Assembly: GCA_947650285.1 (NCBI GenBank)
Contig: CANTFL010001225.1
Span: forward strand, 1-64,000
Length of the DNA stretch: 64,000 nucleotides
Direction: 5' to 3'
Source: Hyaloperonospora brassicae
Lineage: Eukaryota; Oomycota; Peronosporomycetes; Peronosporales; Peronosporaceae
Each line of letters begins with the position of its first letter. Positions within the stretch are counted from its first letter, which is position 1. Under the pieces are notes generated by a model that ran no database searches, was not told the origin of the DNA, and worked only from the letters and a program-made list of their open reading frames with translations. Positions 50,769 through 59,975 of this stretch are shown here, piece by piece. The position numbers and the translations under genes were made by a program.

Positions 50769-50789
50769 CCACATTGTGTCACAATGTGG
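50769..50789. other. 21-bp palindrome
   Basis: CCACATTGTG, one base, then CACAATGTGG: 10-bp perfect arms around a single T. Probably a small hairpin or cruciform; no neighbour suggests a role. Confidence 0.4.
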
Positions 50790-53700
50790 GATAACGAAAA
50801 AGTGTCCAAACCATTACACGTATGTTGACAGCTCATATACCAGGAATAAGTCTCTAAAAAACTAAGCCTACAATTATAAAATAGCTCTTTAATCGTAATA
50901 CTTTCGTGAGTACGGATGTGCTAATGAATGATCGACCTTATTACGAAATACGAGATGATAATTAATTTGTGCCAGCCATCATCTTCAGTACCTTCAAGAA
51001 TGCAATAAAACAAGCACATTTAAAACGTCATTAATCGCGCTTATGAACCGGACAAAAATATTTGCGACGATATCTGACATGCTGTCCATCTATTTACACA
51101 CTTCTATACATGAAGGGATATATACGTCAAAGCAGACGAATTAATTATCGTAAAGGATCCGTTGAACGTAAATTTGCTTATAGACCCATCATATCCATTC
51201 TTTAAAGGCTATCAAATAAAAAACATAAGGAAATTTTTTCAATCGATAACTTCAACGCAAAGCACGTCGATACCCAGCTTGTCAACATCTTGGTTGTCAT
51301 TGTGTGTGCCATGCCATAAATTCGTTTTGTGTCTTCACGATCGCGCTAAAAAAGTTTATATGTTTGCCGCCCTTAAATATCTGTGATGTGGTCAACGATT
51401 ATTAAATACATTCTTTGTACCCACAGTCGTAGTTTTACTATCTTGGGCACTACATCTACTTTATTGTGCATTATGACCTTATCTGATTCACTTTACGGTC
51501 AACTCCGACTTCTATTTTTCATTGTATATGGATAAAGCTTTGTTTCACTCTCTGCCGCGTACCAAATAATATAATAGCAAAAAACGAATGCCTGGTTACC
51601 CTGTCTTTCACACTCCTCTCAGTAAACCTTGCCCGTGGTAGTCCGCATTATTTTTGTAACTGTTTCGTTTGAGGTCAGATGACATACAGTCGGTTGGAAT
51701 TTCATGTGGAACCTAATACGTTAAAAGGCTTAAAACAGGTTGGTGTAACAGTCAAAAGTATTCCTAATATTCTTGACTTCATGTCCGCACGTAACGATAT
51801 TTCATGCATTACTCCACTTCATTGGTAAAATTGTATATTAACATAGCTTTCATGTCAAATTAGCAATTTTTAACAGACGAGCGTGTCGTACAGATCGCCA
51901 CATTCACATTATATACAAAATGTGTTAAATACGTAATAATATGGTCCACGACTAGTTTACAATTCACTCATTTCTATCGGAAGAGCCTATCTAAAAGCAT
52001 TTTGTACTTATGCATTATCAATAATCGTTTTTTATTTAGACTAGGCCGTCAACATAGAGCTGAATCCATCCTCGTTATACGGGTAAAAACACATGAGACT
52101 ATTGCGCTACTTGATGCACTGTATCAGATGCAAGGTTTCTACATGACAAGCACAACTTTGTCCATTCTTCGTTTCCCCATTTTAAACGGGCACCTTTACA
52201 GCTTTAAGTTCAGACAAAAAATTGGGAATATTTGTCGTTGATGAGATGCAATATTATCTGACATAAACTCGTTAAGTACGAAATAGACTGCTTTGCTTTT
52301 CTCGTATCCATATACGTAAAATTATATCGTTGCAGTAAAACGTTTTAACTCATGAAAATTTTCAGAATGGCCGAGCTTTTAATTTTTAGGATAATTTGGC
52401 TAAATACGGGCGGAAGCATAGACTAATTTAGAGAAATTCAAGGCATAGAATAATATCGCCTATAAACTCCATATTGTTAATTGATTTGAGCCGTTTCGTT
52501 GTTGGTACCGATGTCCAAGCCATTATGTTATGCTTCATCTGCAGAATATTCGTTTGCGGCTTTAAAGCACAGTTCAGATTTCACTTTCATTAGAAAAGCG
52601 TGTCCTAGTCTCCAAAAGTAGAATATGTTTTAAGTCTATAACGTTATTCATAAGTAAATTACGTCTAAACATTTGTCTAACAGGCATGTTTAGGGCGACG
52701 ACACTGAGGGAGCAATTACACTTGATGTAAATAAAGACTGAGATGTTAAAAAATCTGTTATATGATCGGTTGTATTATAAATGTATGCAAAACTTGGTGC
52801 CAACCAGCAAGGCTTACGCTCAATATCATAAAATTGGCGTAAAGTGGCCAACTCAGTAAAATCAATTTTAGTCATTAAAACTCATAGATTGCAAAGAAGA
52901 GCGGTATTTTAACACTTTGCTAGATTGAATTCGCATTTCTCTGCGTCCAGTCTTGCCGACAAAGACCGAATAATATCTATCTTACATTTAATGTCTTGTG
53001 CTCACGTTCCGTACAGGTCAGATGAGTAACATTAGGACCTTCATGTATGTCTAAAAGTGACCGATAGAATTCGGCTGAATGATTTTTGATGATCCCATCG
53101 TGGTGCGAAAATCGCCGCATGAAAATGTGAGAATGACGATCTATATCTTGATCGTTGATCACGCGACCTACCATACTTCAACTTTCTCGTTGTTGAAGAT
53201 TCTTATTACACTCGACTAAGCCTTTTGGTCGCTCTTACAATAGAAAATGTTAACAGATTTTTTATAGACTATTTTGTACATTTTAGCTACCCAGCTCTTT
53301 TTTAATGCCACAAATTTCTGTCAGGTTATCAAGCTACATCTTGCGCGACCATAATCCTTCAGATTAAGGATCACTCTAATCTGCCTTAGTACAATTTTAA
53401 TTCTCAAGGATACGGCGCAACCTTGCTCAAGAAGGGGCAGAAGCGGTACTGTAAGCAAGCTATAACGTCATACATACTTATGTAATCCGCCACATAAATT
53501 ATTATCAAACCTTTAACAATAATTTTTCAACTTTATATGATAATATCGAGCTAAAACATAATATAAAGCCAAAAAGACTCCTTGGTCACGTAATACATTT
53601 TCATTTTTTTATTATTTAACGATATCCAACCCTGAGAAAAGATACATACCATTATAAAAACAATTATTGATCCCTATTTATAATGCTCAAATTGTGGTGT

Positions 53701-54960
53701 TATTAAAAAATTCTTTTACCATGTAGAGGTGGACTTGTATCGTACATTTGCAAGTTTTATCCATACTATAGAAGTCCTTATTGTAATTTATCTCTTTCAG
53801 TCAATGATATTGATCTCAGATAAATTTTAAATTTTAGCGGGGTAGTGTGTTCATGTTCATTTGATCCGTTATAAGTAAACGGCATAACCTTCTAACATAC
53901 TGACTATAAAATTAATAAAAATGCAAAAGTGAATAATATTCGATTATATTCCGCTAGCCTTTTCGCCATGTATGCACTTCCAATCTGTATGTTTGATTCG
54001 ATATTGTACCAATTAGGTAGGAAAAGGATACATACCCTTAAATTCTGGAATTCGCGTTTCATCTACAACGATTAATGGCTAAAATTTGTTGAGGCGTATC
54101 GTGTCTGATATGCAGCTTATCCTTCCCCAGACCGTTCGATAGACAGTTGGGGTTTGTTAAGCTGATAATATTATTATCCGATTTACGCTTGTTGAAAGTA
54201 GATAAACTTTACGACACCTATATATATACATCGGTCTAATAACAACTGGTCGACCCTTTGTAATGACAAAACGTCGATACCTTTTTCCACTTTGGAATTA
54301 GATATACTTAAGTAAGTATGACTTACTTTTACCAACAGCTTATCGACATCAATTTGGTCCGTAATGTTTATGCTTCTCATGTTCGGGTCGATATGATAAT
54401 TACGATCCTTCTCTGCATTACGTAATTTTGCACTTCGTTTGTCGTTGGGACGTTATTTATCATCTTGTGCTTAAAAAAAGATTCCATCGCTGTGAGGTCG
54501 TACGTCCCCGCTCAGTATTTGATGAAATATTTATTGACCACGGGTCCAGGTATGTTAGGATGATGGAATTCAAAGCGTTATCCTTGCTGGATACGCTTGC
54601 GATAAATATACAGCACAATTATTAAGGATAGTCGCCACCCCTAGGTTCATCTCGTGCTTGATGTAAGCCAGCACACTATGTTATGATCACATAGACACAT
54701 AGGTATTGACATTGGTGGCAAAATGAGCAGACATACAAATGTGGTGATTAGTTTAGGAGACATAAATCATAGATCTCGCGCAATATTGATGCGATGGGAG
54801 TTCCATCATGTTTCTCTTCATTACGTGTATCCGACTATAGGCTTTATTGACAACATTCATGTATCCAACGGCTAAGCTCTCGTAAGGCACCCTTTCGGAA
54901 TGCTTTCAAAAAATCAAGATCGTCTTGTAACACTCAATCCTAAGAAAATGATGTATCTTA
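50790..54960. other. AT-rich gene-free sequence, part 4
   Basis: Nothing supported; only short frames of chance-like composition. It ends at the left terminal repeat of the MULE. Confidence 0.55.
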
Positions 54961-55039
54961 AATAATAGATTTGGCGAATTGCTAAATTCACACCCCTTTT
55001 CCTCAGATTCACACCATTCCTTCAAAATCTCATATATAA
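54961..55039 (+). repeat. Left terminal inverted repeat of the MULE
   Basis: The core GAATTGCTAAATTCACACC (54976-54994) is identical to the reverse complement of the right end. Over the 63-bp core that follows from 54976, about 55 positions match. The outer edge is approximate. Confidence 0.8.
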
Positions 55040-55169
55040 AATCCCTATTCATTTTAAGAGTTGATTACTGACAAAGGTATTACTCAGTAATCTAGGCCAA
55101 TAATTGGGAAGTAATACGTAAGAAATACATAAGATACACGAGGTTGAGTATGTCATTCAGGAGCAACTT

Positions 55170-57079
55170 ATGGATATTGTGCAGCCGTTCGCACGTGGCC
55201 AAGGCTATGATGTTACGATTAAAAGTTCGATTACAGGAGAGCGTGTCTACCTTAAACGTGATCAAGGTGCCGTAAACGTACCAAAGTCTGGAAAAGAGCG
55301 CCAACGCCAGACCAGCTCACGCCGAATTGATTTTTCGTTCCTTTTAAATGACAAATTCTCTAAAAGGGAAAATTGGAAGTTGAACGTGATGAATGGATGC
55401 CACAATCACGAGCCGTCGCTCCATCCGTCTGGTCATTCGACTCGCAGATAGCTAAATAGCGAGCAGGCCAATTCTGTCAGAAATATAACATTGGCTGGTG
55501 TTTCACCGTTAGAAATTCTTTCATCCCTTCTTATGGAGAATGACGGTGCCCTAGCAAACCTCTCTACATTGTACAATGAGCGTCCGAAACTTCGAAAGGA
55601 CAAGATAAATGGAAGGACACCAATATAAGCTCTTTTTGATGATTTGCAAGCAAGTAATTTTTAGCGCTTTCACATATGTGATGATGATGGAGCAATAAAC
55701 TCCCTTTTTCTCGCTTACAAAGAAATATCCAGCTTGCTTGCCGATACCATCATGTCGTTTCTATGGACTGCATATACAATAAGATTACTTACCGACTCCC
55801 CTTACTTCACATTGTTGGTATGACAAGCTTCAAGAGTCAATTTTCGGTTGGCTTCTGCTTTCTATAAAAAGAGAAGCAAAACGATTACATGTGGGCATTA
55901 TCAAAACTTTCAGCCATCCTGATACCAAAGACACGCCCAGACGTGATTGTGACAGACCGTGAACTGTCGCTGATGGAAGATATCGATAAAATATTCCCAT
56001 CTTCATCACACATGATGTGCACATGGCACATCAACAAAAACATCATGTCCAAATGTAAACGACAATTTAAGACGAGCGAGCAATGGAACTTGTTTCTTCA
56101 GCAGTGGAATAATCTGGTGGCTGCTAACACGGTAGTGGAATTTGAAAAACAGTGGAAAGAGCTATCAAACATTATTGACAGTAAGTCTAAAGTTTTTAAA
56201 TACCTCTCTAATACGTGGCTTATATACAAGGATCGCTTTGTAAATGCCTGGGCGTCTAGGTATCTCCATTTCGGTAACAAAGCTACATCACAAGTGGAAG
56301 ACGCCCATGCGTACGTAAAAACATTTCTGCAAGTCTGAACGAGAAATTGCTGTCGGTGCTCAGCAAACTGACTCTTGCAATCGAGCATCAAGTTAGAACT
56401 AAAGAAACACATCGCAGCAGAGACAAGTTATTTCACCTGACCGGGTTGCCGTCAACTTTCACTCCATTATCCGGGATCATTTTAGCCTTTGCACTCAAAA
56501 AGTTTTTTTATCCATTCAAGAGGAACACAGAAGAATAAGCTTGTTGCACAATGGTTTTCACCTCGACAATGAACATCCCTTGTGCCCACAAGCTGAAATA
56601 AATCGAGATCAGCAAGCGTGCATTGGGCATAAACAATTTAATGAGCAATGGCATCTGGATTGGAGACGCGACGAAACGGTATGGCAGTTTCTTTATAGTG
56701 TGTGTATCTGACTAACGCTGACTGATGTGATTATATTTTTTGATATGAAGCAAGAGGTGAATTTGAGGCGATCAACTCAAAATGTAATATGCTTGAAAAG
56801 TAGCTAAGGGGACTATTAGATGACCAAGTTAATATTCTCTTTGCCCAAGTGACCTAACTGTCGGAAGGCCGCAGCACAGTATGGGAGCTGAAAGATCCGA
56901 TAGTACACACTGAAACTCGTGGTCGTCCCCCTGGCTACCGTAACCTTACAAAAAGCAGCACAAAACTAGACTTTTTCGAATTCGATCATGATATAAAGGC
57001 AGATAATCAACACCAAAGGAAATGTGGGTGCTGCGGTCAACTAGGTCACTACAAACGAACATGCCATTTTCGAAAGTAA
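55170..57079 (+). pseudogene. MULE transposase, decayed (FAR1-like, DDE and zinc-knuckle parts readable)
   Basis: Would cut and paste the element. Start taken at the ATG of 55170. The N-terminal part to 55451 is a FAR1-like DNA-binding segment (CHNHEPSLHPSG with Cys-His pattern). From about 55600: KINGRTPI, FDDLQASNF, then DCIYNKITYRLPLLHIVGM (first catalytic Asp, about 55766), a stop after VGFCFL, then VIVTDRELSLMEDI (second Asp) and MCTWHINKNIMSKCKRQF. ATSQVEDAHAYVKTFLQV carries the expected catalytic Glu and is followed by TGA at 56336-56338. A further part with DNEHPLC and HLDWRRDE follows, and a C-terminal zinc knuckle CGCCGQLGHYKRTCH ends at TAA 57077-57079. At least five stops or shifts, so inactive, but the three catalytic residues survive. 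Confidence 0.85.
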
Positions 57080-57522
57080 CAAGAGGTTGAAGACCAATAT
57101 GCATGCTTTTAAATCAAATCATAACACCTTGATTCAGTTATCGATTGTCTTACTTCCTTCTACCGTGCGTGTATGTATTTTAACGCTTGGACACAGTGGA
57201 GCCGAATGGAATACGCCAAGTCTCCAAAACACATCATAGCTCCAGATGGAGAACACATTGATTAACAGTATGTTTATTAAGGAATTCCTGACCCCATTAT
57301 TTTCCATCAGATCACCTCGAATCCAATTAGGCGCTCAAGAAATGCACGAGCTAGCTTAATTGAAACTGCAGATAGTAGCGAAAATATATCTAACCGAGTT
57401 AAATTACCGGACGCACTGGGTGCAAGTTTGTCTTGTGCTCTTCATGACTTCCAAGCGTTATACTGCACTCAGCTCACGATCGCTTCTTGCCAGTTCTCAT
57501 TACTCTCTTGTCGCATTGTGCT
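57080..57522. other. Spacer between transposase and captured fragments
   Basis: No gene recognised. It includes the 3' flank of the transposase and the region downstream of the HACD fragment. Nothing notable except continuity within the element. Confidence 0.5.
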
Positions 57523-58280
57523 TTAACAGGTCTTGATCTTTGTATTGGAGCACGCACGATTACGCTGCGTGAGCAAGTGTCTATACATTACGATCAGGCC
57601 TGGGATGTACACCACTAGCACGAGGATGACCACCGCGTAGATCGAGATGTTGTGTGTGTTGGGCAGCTGGATGGCATAAGCACTCGTGGAGAGAAAGCTG
57701 AGCGAGCTCACCAAGCAAAGCAATTCGCTTACTAGACAAAAAGCGTTTGTGAGCTCTACTAGCACCTCAACGAATTCAAGCCACTCGGATCGACCTGCGG
57801 CAGGTCATTGTAGATGCAAGGAAGTACGTATCAGGCACACCCGAGGGATAAAACAGCATGAAAATGTGGTAGCGCAGAAAGAAGAGGTAGTTGGGCGCGG
57901 CTTCGTACTGAGTGAGTGTATGGAAAGAGTAGCGCGGCAACTCCACGAGGCCCCATCATAAGCGGGAAGCCGAGCAGATAGCGCGAGGCGGTACAGAGCC
58001 CAGACGAGCCATAGCCGAGAGCTCACTTGCATGAGTGTAGAGCCCACTGGGAATCGCACAAAGCCCACAGCATCGTACACGATCTCCATTACGGCCATCG
58101 TCTGAATCCCTTTGAGCGGCAGTGACACAACGTCCCACGTGATTTTTGCCACTTGGCTCCAGTCCAGATCGCCACCTTTACGCGCCTTGAAGACCGTTTT
58201 CACTTTTAGGTACAACACGTACGTTCAGCCAGCGCAAGAGACGTCATTGAGGCCAGCAGGTACAAATTTAGTTGCGAGGA
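57523..58280 (-). pseudogene. 3-hydroxyacyl-CoA dehydratase (HACD/PAS2/Phs1) fragment, captured and decayed
   Basis: HACD removes water from 3-hydroxyacyl-CoA in very-long-chain fatty-acid elongation, as a multi-pass ER membrane protein. Minus-strand landmarks in order: NLYLLA, then after a 1-base shift NDVSCAG, a TGA where Trp is usual, TYVLYLKVKTVF, TMAVMEIVYDAVGFVRFPVG, LMQVSSRLWLVWALY, then in other frames WGLVELPRYSFHTLTQYEAA, YLFFLRYHIFMLFYPSGV, and YAIQLPNTHNISIYAVVILV with YIPGLIVMYRHLLTQRNR, stop at 57523-57525. The catalytic Tyr (FYPSGV) is present, but the Glu expected seven residues later is not: the sequence reads YPSGVPDT. No own start codon; it begins directly at an AG acceptor-like site. 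At least three shifts and one stop. The family call is firm. Confidence 0.88.
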
Positions 58281-58361
58281 CTACGCATACAAAAAGAGGG
58301 AACTATGGTCAGCCTCTGCGTTGCATCCTGTACACTCGTCTGTATCTCCTCTCGTTCTCAC
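58281..58361 (-). other. 81-nt intron-like segment joining the kinase and HACD fragments
   Basis: On the minus strand AAG then GTGAGAACG at the 5' side and TTGTATGCGTAG then TCCTCG at the 3' side, a canonical GT-AG pair with a typical short oomycete intron length. Both flanking coding pieces break in phase 0, so removing it leaves one continuous reading register. Whether it is one original intron or a hybrid of two genes' introns cannot be told from here. Confidence 0.6.
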
Positions 58362-58606
58362 CTTTTTGGTCTGCACGGCCGTTCGTGGAAAGTCGTCAAA
58401 AATAAAGCCACGACGGCATTCCGAACTCTTGATGGCGCTTTGATGATACCGACGACAATCTCGTCGGTCACAAGTGCGCCCGACTCCATAGCGGCTTTGA
58501 CCTTTTTGCCTTTTTCGGTGCCATCAGCTACAGCAGCGCGCAAGATTTCGCCCGTAGCCAAGTGGCAGAGAAAGTACTCGTCTTTGTCCAACGGCGATTG
58601 CGTACC
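58362..58606 (-). pseudogene. Adenylate kinase fragment, captured, lacking the P-loop
   Basis: Adenylate kinase interconverts ATP, AMP and ADP. The minus strand reads [40 protein letters not shown] and [16 protein letters not shown], then after a 1-base loss [20 protein letters not shown], ending KK at the intron donor. These are the AMP-binding and FPRT landmarks. The Gly-rich P-loop (GxPGxGKGT) is missing because the fragment begins at its last residues (GTQ), directly against the right TIR. In the usual FxxDGFPRT the Gly is Asp here. A frame from an ATG at 58693 runs through the TIR into the fragment. Not functional as a kinase. Confidence 0.88.
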
Positions 58607-58608
58607 TT

Positions 58609-58689
58609 GTATATATAAGGTTTTGAAGGAAGGGTTTAAATCTAAGGAAAAAAGGTGTGAATTTAGCAATTCCCTAAATTCATTCCCTG
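58609..58689 (-). repeat. Right terminal inverted repeat of the MULE
   Basis: Reverse complement matches the left TIR (core GAATTGCTAAATTCACACC). Its inner end adjoins the adenylate kinase fragment within a few bases. Confidence 0.8.
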
Positions 58690-59649
58690 TCATGTCAGCT
58701 TTTACATGTATGCATTATCCGTGTTTTTGGCGTGATACTTATCACTCGTTGTGTCATGCCGGTCTGAGCAAAGCCCCATATATTACTTAAGGGCTTGTCT
58801 TTTTGTGTCACCTTATGCACAATAATTTGTAATTTAATATTATCGATTAGTCGACCAGGTTTATACTTTTAATTTTTTGAAATTTAAGCTACATTTCTTC
58901 AGAATTTTTTTTTAATCGTGGCCTCATCGTAAAATCATATTAGAAGTGGTATTTTCATGAGAATACCGGACTCAGAGTTGTGCAACTGTGGTGAAGTGGT
59001 GATCACAAATTACTTGTGGTCCCAACTCTTTACAGGCGCCTGGACGACCTACAAACGGAGGGGGTACCCCGATTTCGTGCCCTGTGTATTCTTTCTTACC
59101 TTGTATACCCGTAGGTGGGGCGGGTTGCGCTCTTCTTGATGGACTTACGCTGAAGCTGAATTTGACCGTTTTATGAATAAGTGTAGATCGCGTGGAAATT
59201 CTTCACCCGTTCAAACGTAGGGACGGTTCGCGTGGAAATTATTTTCTTGATCGCTTGTAACTTTGACGATCTCCCACAGTCGCTTTTGCCAAGGGTAATT
59301 CTTGGTTCGCGAGCCTTCTTACCACTTGATACGTCTCGTGATCTTAAATCTGAACCGTTAGGTTCCCTGAGTCCGATCGCAGTTGGGGGTGAGAACTGAT
59401 TTCCCGCCTAGTCAACAATTCAAAGGCGAAGTTTTTATAGACATGGGCTGCTCTCTATTTCACGAGAGGTTAAAGTTCCTGCCCGGGAGAAGCCGACGCG
59501 TTTCTTTTGTTGCAAATTCAATTCTCTTTAATCCTAACCAACCCAATCCAAAACCTATGACCATGCCTATCTGTTTCCTAAGTAACATGTTGTACGACGC
59601 CTATCTATAGAATTATCTTCTTGCCTCATGTGGTCCACAGCAGGCACTC
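58690..59649. other. Region right of the MULE, no supported gene
   Basis: AT-rich to about 58950, then a GC-richer stretch to about 59640. The latter has frames at 58957-59139 and 59383-59610 without recognisable domains and a short direct repeat TCGCGTGGAAATT (59188 and 59229). It could be the end of an unrecognised element continuous with the tandem repeat that follows. Confidence 0.4.
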
Positions 59650-59975
59650 CGTATTGGATCGCTCCATAGTGGATCTAGTTACAGTGGATCGCGGTATATG
59701 TACCACACCCATTATAAGATCCACCTCTATCCGCTCCATAGTGGATCCCCCATATTACATCGCTTCATAGTAGATCGCGGTGCAGTAGATCGCGAGGTAG
59801 TCAATCGCGGTATGTTATCCACACCAATTATGTGATCCACCTCGATCATGTGAACACGCCGATCATATCTCCCGTGGATCGCTCCATAGTGGATTCCTTC
59901 ATGGTGGATCGCGGTGCAGTGGATCGCGGTACAGCGGATCGCGGTATGCGATCCACACCAAATATGTGAATCACA
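59650..59975. repeat. Degenerate tandem repeat of GTGGATCGCGG-type units with higher-order structure
   Basis: Short units such as CAGTGGATCGCGGTA recur about ten times. GCTCCATAGTGGAT occurs at 59661, 59733 and 59881, and the block ATCCACACCAATTATGTGAT (with variants) at about 59703, 59818 and 59951, a higher-order period of roughly 115-130 bp. GGATC units and inverted GATCC units alternate, so the array can fold on itself. Confidence 0.8.

Larger units (their letters stand above)
54961..58689. mobile_element. Mutator-like element (MULE) carrying transposase and two captured host-gene fragments
   Basis: A 3.73-kb segment bounded by inverted copies of the same roughly 80-bp sequence (54961-55039 and 58609-58689). 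The plus strand holds a decayed MULE transposase. The minus strand, between the transposase and the right TIR, holds adenylate kinase and HACD fragments. Host-gene fragments inside MULE TIRs are the definition of a Pack-MULE; here the transposase is present too. No convincing 9-bp target duplication is visible, since the outermost bases are decayed. The alternative is insertion of a transposase-only MULE next to old pseudogenes, but the right TIR directly abutting the kinase fragment argues for capture. Confidence 0.8.

Noticed and set aside
54300..54335. Small hairpins such as AAGTAAGT-ATG-ACTTACTT and similar at 23968, 29566 and 31930
   Set aside because: Arms of 7-9 bp are expected by chance in tens of kilobases of AT-rich sequence.
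21151..54960. Mitochondrial DNA inserted in the nucleus as the cause of AT richness
   Set aside because: No mitochondrial protein-coding frames, rRNA or tRNA sequences could be read in over 33 kb, whereas oomycete mitochondrial DNA is gene-dense.
54952..58698. 9-bp target duplication of the MULE
   Set aside because: None of the tested boundary choices gives matching direct repeats; the nearest candidates differ at most positions.
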